Positions 6,899 through 13,069 of a stretch of 64,000 nt of DNA are shown here, one piece after another. The notes beneath the pieces are model-generated. The model did not search any database. It was given only the letters and a program-made list of their open reading frames with translations, and was not told the origin of the DNA. A program made the translations under genes and the position numbers. The stretch spans positions 124,001-188,000 of the forward strand of contig NZ_CABVMM010000010.1 in assembly GCF_902499555.1 (NCBI RefSeq). The letters are read 5' to 3'. Each line of letters opens with the position of its first letter. The stretch's first letter is position 1. This DNA comes from Mesonia oceanica (GTDB lineage: Bacteria; Bacteroidota; Bacteroidia; Flavobacteriales; Flavobacteriaceae).

Positions 6899-6930
6899 CA
6901 AGATTCTCTTAAATCAAACACAGGTTAGGA

Positions 6931-7002
6931 GGAACAGACAGGAATCGAACCTGTATCTTCAGATTTTCAGTCTGTCGCATAGACCTGCTTTGCTACTGTT
7001 CC
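6931..7002 (-). tRNA. tRNA-Phe(GAA)-like gene in normal order, atypical
   Basis: The 72 bases fold as a cloverleaf. Acceptor GGAACAG pairs with CTGTTCC (7 bp), bases 8-9 are TA, and the D-stem is a short GCA/TGC with A14, G15 and G18G19. The anticodon stem CAGA/TCTG has loop CTGAAAA (anticodon GAA, Phe), with an A-A mismatch at the top pair. The T-arm is ACAGG-TTCGATT-CCTGT. Numbering places all invariant bases correctly. Oddities are a T at the discriminator position (A is usual for tRNA-Phe), the weak D-stem and no encoded CCA. It sits among tRNA mimics, so it may be a real extra tRNA or another mimic. Confidence 0.6.
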
Positions 7003-7008
7003 AAATTC

Positions 7009-7032
7009 GGGCAATGCATTTTTACATTGCCC
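7009..7032. terminator. Hairpin GGGCAATG ... CATTGCCC after the TPR gene
   Basis: An 8-bp stem with an 8-base loop lies 18 bp beyond the TPR stop and 6 bp before the tRNA-like sequence on the minus strand. There is no T-run after it on that strand, so it may be a processing or stabilising hairpin rather than a strong terminator. Confidence 0.4.
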
Positions 7033-7049
7033 GGCGCCCGTCAAACCGC

Positions 7050-7586
7050 CTATTTCTTTTTCTTCTTTTTGTTTTTCTTGTTCTTATTTTTCGATTTTTT
7101 CTTTTTAGGCATTTTGTCTTTAATCCTATCTTTTTCAGCTTTTAAAAACGAGATGTAGCCATTGTTAAAAGCATATTTTTTAGCCATTTTAAAGCTTTTA
7201 AGCGCTTTTTTATAGGTAAACAAAGCCTCGTAAATTTGTCCTTGAATGGTGTAAATCACCCCCTTGTCGGTCCCTTTTACTTTTAACGCAAAATCGATAA
7301 GTTTTAAAGCTTCCTCGTAATCCTCGTTAGCAAGCAAAGCATATAAATAATCAGGATAAATGCTCGCCATTTCCATATTATTGGCCAAAGCTTCTGCATA
7401 CAAGGATTTAGCTATTTCATAATCGCCTAACTGTTCCGAGTGTATTTTGGCTAACAAGCATAAGGCTTTAGCGTTGGTAGGTTCATAAGAAAGCGCATAA
7501 TTTAAGGCCTCTATGGTTTCTTCCAACTCATAAGGATAAGCGTCGAGTGCTTTAAATAAATAGATGTTATGTAAATTCGTGTCCAT
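7050..7586 (-). CDS. TPR-repeat protein with lysine-rich C-terminal tail
   Basis: This 178-residue soluble protein has tetratricopeptide-type helix pairs over residues about 8-155 (ETIEALNYALSYEPTNAKAL, YEIAKSLYAEAL, YEEALKLIDFALKV, YKKALKSFKMAKKYAFNNG). The tail from about residue 158 is almost only Lys and Asn. A strongly basic tail suggests binding to nucleic acid, most simply RNA, but this is inference. The start is taken as ATG at 7586; a GTG one codon upstream is equally in frame. It is the first gene on the minus strand before the tRNA-like block and the slipin. It could be part of the same unit or a neighbour by chance. The TPR call is secure. Confidence 0.8.
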   Translation of the reverse strand: MDTNLHNIYLFKALDAYPYELEETIEALNYALSYEPTNAKALCLLAKIHSEQLGDYEIAKSLYAEALANNMEMASIYPDYLYALLANEDYEEALKLIDFALKVKGTDKGVIYTIQGQIYEALFTYKKALKSFKMAKKYAFNNGYISFLKAEKDRIKDKMPKKKKSKNKNKKNKKKKKK

Positions 7587-7668
7587 CACGGTTTAAATTT
7601 TGTTCTTTAATTGTTAGTTTAAGAACCGCGACAGATCAATAAGAGTGAAGAAAATTCAGTCTGAAAAT

Positions 7669-7705
7669 AAATCTGAAGCGGTTAGGTCTTGGCTTCAGAT
7701 TTTTT
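7669..7705. terminator. Hairpin AAATCTGAAGC / GCTTCAGATTT with T-run on plus strand
   Basis: An 11-bp perfect stem (7669-7679 with 7692-7702) and a 12-base loop, followed on the plus strand by a T-run. On the minus strand it follows the small ORF ending at 7709 and has the weaker tail ATTTTC, so it may end that transcript. Confidence 0.5.
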
Positions 7706-7708
7706 CAT

Positions 7709-7798
7709 TTATAACGAATTATAAGTATAAAAATCTTGAAGCGCTTTTTCACAAGTCCAATCACCTGGCTCTAAATATATATGTGATGTAAATTGCAT
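7709..7798 (-). CDS. Possible 29-residue small protein or gene remnant
   Basis: ATG at 7798-7796 to TAA at 7709, encoding MQFTSHIYLEPGDWTCEKAL followed by QDFYTYNSL. The composition (E, P, G, D, W, C) is more like real protein than random AT-rich DNA. An ATATTTGC sequence about 45 bases upstream could be a -7 element, and a hairpin follows the stop, so it has the layout of a small transcription unit. It could also be the remnant of a longer gene. No family is recognised. Confidence 0.3.
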   Translation of the reverse strand: MQFTSHIYLEPGDWTCEKALQDFYTYNSL

Positions 7799-8047
7799 AC
7801 TTCTTGCTTTTAATTGTTTCGCTTGATTGCGGTGCAAATATGTAAACTATTTTTTAATCTCACAACTTAAATTTGAATTTATTTTACTGAAAATCAGTTA
7901 GTTGGATATGTGTTTAAGCATAGGAATTCCTGTCCGCTAATAGCAGATTTTCTTCCAATGGTCTAAAAAATTCAGAATGAATAATTTAGTAGTTCGTTTG
8001 TTCAAATATGTGTGTGTTAAAGTTGTTCAATAAATTTTCAAATTAAT

Positions 8048-8230
8048 TCATAAAAAAAGCGTCTAAAAATAATTTCTAGACGCTTTTGCTTATTTAAAAA
8101 TATAATTTCTTCTATTATTTTCCTTTAAAACAACACATAGCGTCCCTGTCTGAACCAAAACCAGGTTCAATTTTCCCGTCTATTCGTAAGCATAGACTTA
8201 GCGGATGATATGTGTTTTGTGTTTTCATTT
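8048..8230 (-). ncRNA. Candidate small structured RNA with three-way junction and terminator
   Basis: On the minus strand a perfect -7 box TATATTTG (8243-8236) is followed at about 6 bases by a predicted RNA start. AACACATA (8216-8209) pairs with TATGTGTT (8139-8132), with an added TCC/GGA. Inside are hairpins GTCTAT...ATAGAC (8197-8178) and TGAACC...GGTTCA (8169-8151). The 3' end would be the hairpin GCGTCTA...TAGACGC with seven Ts after it (8085-8052). No gene follows closely on that strand, so an independent sRNA is more likely than a riboswitch. I do not recognise the family. Confidence 0.5.
8055..8087 (-). terminator. Hairpin AAAAGCGTCTA / TAGACGCTTTT
   Basis: An 11-bp perfect stem with an 11-base loop. 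The minus strand continues into a run of Ts, which supports use on that strand as the end of the candidate sRNA. Confidence 0.65.
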
Positions 8231-8235
8231 CTCGG

Positions 8236-8243
8236 CAAATATA
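8236..8243 (-). promoter_or_regulatory. -7 element TATATTTG of the candidate sRNA
   Basis: Perfect match to the Bacteroidota TAnnTTTG box on the minus strand, about 20 bases before the closing stem of the RNA. No clear TTG is seen at the -33 position. Confidence 0.4.
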
Positions 8244-8300
8244 TACTTTTCTGTTAAAATATTTTTGGTGTATTTGGTTATTTTAATTGAAAAACCTGGT

Positions 8301-8350
8301 TCTCGATACAATTTTGCTTTGTTGTACTATGCAAAATCACTCGAAATGAC
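8301..8350 (+). repeat. TTCGATAC-stem-TCACTC hairpin repeat, copy R3
   Basis: It reads TCTCGATACA, stem ATTTTGC and GCAAAAT around a 13-base loop, then CACTCGAAATGAC. It has the same conserved flanks as R2 and R4 but a different stem. Confidence 0.6.
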
Positions 8351-8487
8351 ATACGCCAATTAGATAGGATCAATTTCTTAAATTCATTTGAACAATCTTA
8401 AAATTCCTTAATTCATCAAATTAATAGCTTTTTTACAACTCATTATTTATAAATAATTCATTTTTAACACAAAAAAACTGCTAAATA

Positions 8488-8518
8488 TTGAAATCGTAAA
8501 AAAACATTTATATATTTG
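8488..8518 (+). promoter_or_regulatory. kduI operon promoter (TTG, 20 bp, TATATTTG)
   Basis: TTG at 8488-8490 and TATATTTG at 8511-8518 match the Bacteroidota -33/-7 consensus with a 20-bp spacer. The LacI-type palindrome starts at the next base, over the expected transcription start. Confidence 0.7.
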
Positions 8519-8532
8519 TGTAATCGATTGCA
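8519..8532 (+). promoter_or_regulatory. LacI-type operator TGTAATCGATTGCA before kduI
   Basis: A 14-bp palindrome, core AATCGATT, directly adjoining the -7 box. The same site occurs at 20857-20870 and 30222-30235 with identical placement, and a variant lies at 20661-20674. The window encodes one LacI-family regulator. Confidence 0.75.
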
Positions 8533-8645
8533 TAAAGTTAAATTAGTAACTCCAAAATTCAGGTGAGTGCAGGATGCAATCCTATAAGATTAGTAAGAAA
8601 TTGCTAGTTCTATAAATAAAAGACAAATCAATTAAACACAAAGCT

Positions 8646-9479
8646 ATGACTAAATCAGAATTTAGATATGCGCATCATCCCGAAGATGTGAAAAAATATA
8701 CTACAGAAGAACTTCGAGAGCATTTCCTAATTCCGGAGTTGTTTGTGAAAAATCAGATTAGCTTAACCTACACCATGTACGATCGTTACATTGCCGGTGG
8801 TGCTTTTCCGGTAGATCAAGCTTTAAAATTAGAAACGATCGACGAGTTAAAATCCAAAAACTTTTTAGACCGTCGCGAACTAGGAGTAATTAATGTAGGC
8901 GGTAAAGGAAAGGTAACCGTAGATGGGGAAGTTTACGAAATTGGTCATCGGGAAGCCATTTATATAGGTCGCGGCACCAAAGAAGTGATTTTTGAAGCCA
9001 CCGGGGAGCAGCCTTATTTTTATATCAACTCAGCTCCGGCACATACATCTTATCCAACCAAAAAGGTAACGAAAGCGGAAGCTGAGGTGGTAGAATTAGG
9101 AGATACCAAAACCTCTAATAAACGTGTGATCAATAAATTATTGGTGAATAGCGTGATTGATACCTGCCAATTACAAATGGGAATGACCGAACTTCAAGAA
9201 GGTTGTGTTTGGAACACAATGCCACCACATACGCACGAGCGTAGAATGGAAGTTTACTTTTATTTCGACTTAGAAGAAGGGCAAACCATTAGTCATTTTA
9301 TGGGGCAACCGCAGGAAACGCGTCATATTTTTATGAAAAACCATCAGGCCGTTATTTCACCCGAATGGTCGATTCACGCCGGTGCCGGAACTTCCAACTA
9401 TACTTTTATTTGGGGAATGGCAGGAGAGAATTTAGACTATGGTGATATGGATGGGGTAACTCCAGACGAATTAAAATAA
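8646..9479 (+). CDS. kduI: 5-dehydro-4-deoxy-D-glucuronate isomerase
   Basis: KduI converts 5-keto-4-deoxyuronate (DKI), released from unsaturated galacturonate, into 3-deoxy-D-glycero-2,5-hexodiulosonate in the cytoplasm. The 277-residue length is typical. The cupin-type zinc site is clear: TMPPHTHERRMEVYFYF gives H195, H197 and E202, and WSIHAGAG gives H244, matching the known ligand pattern of the family. The C-terminal EWSIHAGAGTSNYTFIWGM is also characteristic. It is the first gene of kduI-kduD-uxaC-kdgK, spaced by 6, 15 and 0 bp, behind a promoter with a LacI-type operator. The assignment is very secure. Confidence 0.96.
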   Translation: MTKSEFRYAHHPEDVKKYTTEELREHFLIPELFVKNQISLTYTMYDRYIAGGAFPVDQALKLETIDELKSKNFLDRRELGVINVGGKGKVTVDGEVYEIGHREAIYIGRGTKEVIFEATGEQPYFYINSAPAHTSYPTKKVTKAEAEVVELGDTKTSNKRVINKLLVNSVIDTCQLQMGMTELQEGCVWNTMPPHTHERRMEVYFYFDLEEGQTISHFMGQPQETRHIFMKNHQAVISPEWSIHAGAGTSNYTFIWGMAGENLDYGDMDGVTPDELK

Positions 9480-9485
9480 GAACAA

Positions 9486-10247
9486 ATGAGTTTATTTAGT
9501 TTAGAAGGAAAAACAGCATTAGTTACCGGGTGTAAACGCGGAATAGGTTTTGCAATGGCCGAAGCTTTAGCCGAAGCCGGCGCTAATATTTTAGGCGTTT
9601 CAGCTTCCTTAGAATTAGAAGGTTCTAAAATCGAGAAGCGCGTTAAAGAAATGGGGAAGGAGTTTAAAGCCTACCAATGTGATTTTTCAGACCGTAAAGC
9701 ATTGTATGCCTTTATCGAAAAAGTAAAAGCTGAAAATCCACAAATAGATATATTAGTCAATAATGCCGGAACCATTTTAAGAGCCCCGGCAGCCGAACAT
9801 TCCGATGAATATTGGGATAAAGTAATTGAAGTCAACCAAAACGCACAGTTCATTTTAACCCGGGAAATCGGAAAAGAAATGTTGAAACGCGGACACGGAA
9901 AAGTAATTTTTACCGCTTCCTTACTAACCTTTCAGGGCGGGATTACCGTTCCCGGTTATGCCGCTTCCAAAGGCGCTATTGGTCAGTTAACGATGGCATT
10001 TTCAAATGAGTGGGCATCTAAAGGTGTTCAGGTGAATTCCATCGCACCCGGTTATATTGCTACCGATAATACACAAGCCTTACGTGATAATGAAGAGCGT
10101 AGCGAAGCGATTTTAGCAAGAATCCCTGCAGGTCGTTGGGGAAAACCAGAAGACTTTAAAGGACCAATAACCTTTCTCGCTTCCAAAGCCAGTGATTATA
10201 TGACCGGAAGCATCCTTACCGTCGATGGCGGTTGGATGGGACGTTAA
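9486..10247 (+). CDS. kduD: 2-dehydro-3-deoxy-D-gluconate 5-dehydrogenase (SDR)
   Basis: KduD reduces the KduI product to 2-keto-3-deoxygluconate (KDG) with NAD(P)H. The 253-residue protein has the classical short-chain dehydrogenase layout: cofactor motif TGCKRGIGFAMA near residue 14, NNAGT near 90, catalytic Y158 and K162 in YAASKGAIGQL, and a C-terminal SDYMTGSILTVDGGWMGR. The string LVTGCKRGIG is typical of KduD rather than other SDRs. It follows kduI by 6 bp and precedes uxaC by 15 bp, which fits its step in the pathway. A second SDR at 44932 has different motifs and is probably not redundant. Confidence 0.93.
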   Translation: MSLFSLEGKTALVTGCKRGIGFAMAEALAEAGANILGVSASLELEGSKIEKRVKEMGKEFKAYQCDFSDRKALYAFIEKVKAENPQIDILVNNAGTILRAPAAEHSDEYWDKVIEVNQNAQFILTREIGKEMLKRGHGKVIFTASLLTFQGGITVPGYAASKGAIGQLTMAFSNEWASKGVQVNSIAPGYIATDNTQALRDNEERSEAILARIPAGRWGKPEDFKGPITFLASKASDYMTGSILTVDGGWMGR

Positions 10248-10262
10248 ACAGAAACAAAACAA

Positions 10263-11666
10263 ATGAGTACAAAGACCTTTATAACAGATAATTTTTTGTT
10301 GGAAAATAAATATGCTGAAGAATTATACCATCAGTATGCCAAAAATCAACCGATTATCGATTATCATAACCACCTGCCTCCCGCGCAAATTGAGGCCGAT
10401 ACACAATTTGAAAATATTTCTCGTGTTTGGCTTAATGGCGATCATTACAAATGGCGTGCGATGCGAACCTTGGGAGTCAATGAAAAATACATTACCGGTG
10501 ATGCCAGTGATCAAGAAAAATTTGAAGCCTGGGGGAAAACCGTTCCGCACACGCTTCGCAATCCATTGTATCATTGGACGCATTTAGAATTAAAACGTTA
10601 TTTCGGGATTGATGAATTGCTGAATGAAAACAATGCTTCTACCATTTATAAAAACGTAAATGCACAATTGCAGCAACAAGAAAATTCGTGTAGAGGATTG
10701 TTAAAGCAAATGAATGTGGAAACGCTTTGTACTACTGAAGATCCTACAGACGATTTAAAACATCACCAAAGCATCAAGCAACAAAATATTGGCATTAAAG
10801 TAAGTACCGCTTTTCGTCCCGATAAATCCATCTTGATTGATGCAGAAGGCTACACCGATTATCTAAAAGAATTAGGAAAAGTTGCTGAGGTTGATATTCA
10901 GAGTTTTCAAGATTTAAAAGATGCGTTACAGAAGCGTATCGAGTATTTTGATGAAAATGGCTGTAAATTGTGCGATCACGGATTAAACGCGATGTCTTTT
11001 GCTGAATTTACCGAAGCTGAGATCAATACGATTTTTAAAAACAAGCTTTCCGGAAAAGAGGTTTCAGCCACAGATGCTGAAAAATTTAAAACTGCGATTT
11101 TACTGTTTTTAAGTGAAACCTACCATCAATTTGGATGGGTGCAACAATTCCATTTAGGCGCGCTTCGGAATAACAACAAACGAATGTTAGCGCAACTCGG
11201 ACCCGATACCGGTTGGGATTCGATAGGCGATTATAGTCAGGCCGAAAAATTGTCCCGATTTTTAAATACCTTAGATGGAAAAGATAAACTGACCAAAACT
11301 ATTTTATATAACCTGAATCCTGCCGATAATGAAGTATTTGCCACCATGATTGGTAACTTTAACGATGGCAGCGTAAAAGGCAAAGTACAATGGGGCTCGG
11401 GTTGGTGGTTTTTGGACCAGAAAGACGGAATGGAAAAGCAAATGAATGCGCTTTCCAATATGGGCTTAATTAGCTGTTTTATTGGGATGTTAACCGATTC
11501 CAGAAGCTTCCTTTCGTTCCCGAGGCACGAATATTTTAGAAGGGTGTTGTGTAACCTCTTCGGAAAAGAAATGGCTTCGGGTGAATTACCCCAGGATATG
11601 GATTTGGTAGGAAGTACCATTGCCAATATTTGCTATGGAAATGCCAAGGATTATTTCAGCTTTTAA
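10263..11666 (+). CDS. uxaC: Glucuronate/galacturonate isomerase
   Basis: UxaC interconverts D-galacturonate and D-tagaturonate, and D-glucuronate and D-fructuronate. The 467-residue protein matches family length. Near the N-terminus IIDYHNHLPP (H35, H37) is the metal-binding motif of this amidohydrolase-related family. Further typical segments are WLNGDHYKWRAMRTLG, STAFRPDK, QFHLGALRNNN, LGPDTGWDS and ARG-poor C-terminal SFPRHEYFRRVLCNLFG. In this locus it opens the galacturonate branch that continues with uxaB and uxaA. No mannonate dehydratase (uxuA) is in the window, so any fructuronate branch would finish elsewhere. Its stop is directly followed by the ATG of kdgK. Confidence 0.95.
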   Translation: MSTKTFITDNFLLENKYAEELYHQYAKNQPIIDYHNHLPPAQIEADTQFENISRVWLNGDHYKWRAMRTLGVNEKYITGDASDQEKFEAWGKTVPHTLRNPLYHWTHLELKRYFGIDELLNENNASTIYKNVNAQLQQQENSCRGLLKQMNVETLCTTEDPTDDLKHHQSIKQQNIGIKVSTAFRPDKSILIDAEGYTDYLKELGKVAEVDIQSFQDLKDALQKRIEYFDENGCKLCDHGLNAMSFAEFTEAEINTIFKNKLSGKEVSATDAEKFKTAILLFLSETYHQFGWVQQFHLGALRNNNKRMLAQLGPDTGWDSIGDYSQAEKLSRFLNTLDGKDKLTKTILYNLNPADNEVFATMIGNFNDGSVKGKVQWGSGWWFLDQKDGMEKQMNALSNMGLISCFIGMLTDSRSFLSFPRHEYFRRVLCNLFGKEMASGELPQDMDLVGSTIANICYGNAKDYFSF

Positions 11667-12689
11667 ATGAAAAACTCAAAACAACATAAAAAAATTGTTT
11701 CCTTCGGAGAAGTCCTAATGCGCTTATCGCCTGCAGAAAACAGGAAGCTTCCGCAGGCAAGAACAATGGATTTTTACTTTGGTGGCACCGAGATGAACGT
11801 TGCGGCTTCCTTAGCCTATTTTGGCGAGAAAACCCAACAAGTAACCAATGTCTCTAAAGATTTGGTAGGCGATGCTGCTATTGCAGCGATGCGCCAGTTT
11901 GGGATCGATGTCTCCGCCGTCAATAAAGTAGATCATCCATTGGGAATTTACTTTTTAGAGGTCGGTTCAGGATTACGCGCTAGTAAAATTGCCTATAATC
12001 GTTTACACGGAAGTTTTGCCAATATCACTCCAGAAAGTGTCAATTGGGAAGAAGTGCTAGAAGGTGCCGGTTTTTTACATTGGACTGGAATTTCACCGGC
12101 TATTTCAGAAGGCGCTTACCAAACCTTAAAAGAAGGTTTGCAGGTTGCTCGGGAAAAAGGAATTGCCGTAACCGCAGATCCTGCTTACCGAAGTAATCTT
12201 TGGAAATATGGAAAAGACGGTCATGAAATTTTAAAAGAACTGGTAGGGATGTCAACCATTTTTGTGGGTGGCGTTAATGAAATTAATGAGATTTTAAAAA
12301 CCGATTTCGATTTTTCTAAAGAAGGTTTTATCGAGGCAAGCAAAGCTTTACTAGAAGCTTGTCCTTCTATCGAAAAAGTGTTTGATAAAGTTCGCGATGG
12401 CGTAAGTGCTTCTTGGCAAAAAATCTATGGTCGTGCGTGGACGGGTAGCGAATATATTGAAACCCAACAATTAGAAATCACCAATGTAGTCGACCGGATT
12501 GGGACTGGAGATGCCTATGCCGCCGGACTTATTTATGGCTTAATTCATTTTGACGATCAACAAGCCCTGAATTTCGCCAATGCCGCCTGTGCCTTAAAAC
12601 ACACCATTTTAGGCGATGCCAATCTGGTAAGCCCAGAAGAAGTGTTGGAAGTCATTGAAGGAAGCACCGGTGGGAGGATAAAAAGGTAG
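11667..12689 (+). CDS. kdgK: 2-keto-3-deoxygluconate kinase (PfkB family)
   Basis: KdgK phosphorylates KDG to KDPG with ATP; both branches of the locus meet at its substrate. The 340-residue protein has the ribokinase/PfkB fold: N-terminal GEVLMRLSP, the FGGTEMNVAASLAYFG substrate-side motif near residue 34-50, and the C-terminal signature DRIGTGDAYAAGLIYGL with catalytic base D282. The start codon abuts the uxaC stop, so translation is likely coupled. After it comes a 380-bp gap with hairpin repeats and a terminator before kdgA. The kinase family is certain and the KDG specificity follows from context. Confidence 0.93.
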   Translation: MKNSKQHKKIVSFGEVLMRLSPAENRKLPQARTMDFYFGGTEMNVAASLAYFGEKTQQVTNVSKDLVGDAAIAAMRQFGIDVSAVNKVDHPLGIYFLEVGSGLRASKIAYNRLHGSFANITPESVNWEEVLEGAGFLHWTGISPAISEGAYQTLKEGLQVAREKGIAVTADPAYRSNLWKYGKDGHEILKELVGMSTIFVGGVNEINEILKTDFDFSKEGFIEASKALLEACPSIEKVFDKVRDGVSASWQKIYGRAWTGSEYIETQQLEITNVVDRIGTGDAYAAGLIYGLIHFDDQQALNFANAACALKHTILGDANLVSPEEVLEVIEGSTGGRIKR

Positions 12690-12735
12690 GAACGGCGACT
12701 GAGTGATTGCGATCTAAGGAGCAATTGTATCGAAG
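12690..12735 (-). repeat. TTCGATAC-stem-TCACTC hairpin repeat, copy R4
   Basis: On the minus strand it reads CTTCGATACA, stem ATTGC and GCAAT around a 10-base loop, then CACTCAGTCGCCG. It overlaps the end of kdgK's untranslated tail. Confidence 0.6.
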
Positions 12736-12834
12736 CCAGAGTGTAGATGGGGAATTGAGTAATTAGAAAGTAGAGAATAGAATATAAAAAATAGACGCTA
12801 GATTCCAGAAGAGGATAAAAGAACCTAGAAGTTT

Positions 12835-12888
12835 CACTTCGAGTGATTTTATTGTAGCGATAGCGGAAATAAAATAGTATCGAGAAGT
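12835..12888 (-). repeat. TTCGATAC-stem-TCACTC hairpin repeat, copy R5
   Basis: On the minus strand it reads CTTCTCGATACT, stem ATTTTATT and AATAAAAT around a 14-base loop, then CACTCGAAGTG. It has the longest stem of the five copies. Confidence 0.6.
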
Positions 12889-13010
12889 AATAAGAAACAT
12901 GTAGAGTGTTTCTTGCAAGGTTTCTAAAACCTTGTAGGTATGATGAAGAAAAGTCAATCGTTGAAATTGAAAACAGATCTTATAAGTTTCAAAAATAAGT
13001 GAGGTCTAGT

Positions 13011-13033
13011 AAATCCTGATTAAGGATTTTTTT
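13011..13033 (+). terminator. Terminator-like hairpin upstream of kdgA
   Basis: AAATCCT (13011-13017), loop GATTA, AGGATTT (13023-13029) followed by four more Ts. It lies about 36 bp before the kdgA start, so it either ends the kdgK transcript or attenuates read-through into kdgA. Confidence 0.6.
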
Positions 13034-13069
13034 AAAAACATAGATAAATTAATTTATAACCATTATTAA

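Larger units (their letters stand above)
6761..6924. repeat. Long nested inverted repeat
   Basis: Outer arms CCTGTGTTTGATTTAAGA (6761-6778) and its exact complement (6907-6924) enclose inner arms: TGAGTGAA near 6804 with TTCACTCA near 6890, and TTGTATCGAA near 6827 with TTCGATACAA near 6855. The whole 164 bp can fold as one imperfect hairpin. The inner arms are two copies, facing each other, of the TTCGATAC...TCACTC hairpin repeat listed separately. Confidence 0.75.
6002..7049 (-). other. 1-kb non-coding block rich in RNA-like structure between TPR gene and slipin
   Basis: No convincing protein gene is present. In minus-strand order the block holds a hairpin (7032-7009), a tRNA-Phe-like sequence (7002-6931), a large nested inverted repeat (6924-6761), two permuted tRNA-like modules (6624-6555 and 6554-6487), further hairpins including TTCTA-TGAT-TAGAA at 6378-6365, and a Bacteroidota-type GGGCGT repeat element near 6165-6074. 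Flanking genes lie on the same strand, so one long transcript is possible. Confidence 0.7.
7587..8645. other. Divergent intergenic region between TPR gene and kduI
   Basis: About 1 kb without a large gene. It holds a hairpin at 7669-7702, a 29-codon ORF (7709-7798, minus), a terminator-like hairpin (8055-8087), a three-way-junction RNA candidate (8132-8216, minus), hairpin repeat copy R3 (8301-8350), and the kduI promoter and operator (8488-8532). The stretch 7850-8050 is AT-rich and shows nothing I can name. Confidence 0.7.
12690..13069 (+). other. Intergenic region between kdgK and kdgA with repeats and terminator
   Basis: This gap interrupts an otherwise tight operon. It contains hairpin repeat copies R4 (12690-12735) and R5 (12835-12888), a hairpin CAAGGTTT-CTA-AAACCTTG (12916-12934) and a terminator (13011-13033). 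I see no LacI-type operator and no clear TAnnTTTG box before kdgA. A minus-strand reading frame of 64 codons across the repeats is not credible as a gene. Confidence 0.7.

Noticed and set aside
8132..8216. Identification of the three-way junction as TPP, purine or hammerhead RNA
   Set aside because: The conserved cores of those classes (CTGAGA, kissing purine loops, CTGATGA/GAAA) are absent; left as unknown.
12763..12957. 64-codon minus-strand reading frame between kdgK and kdgA
   Set aside because: It lies across hairpin repeat copy R5 and another hairpin and has no protein-like features.
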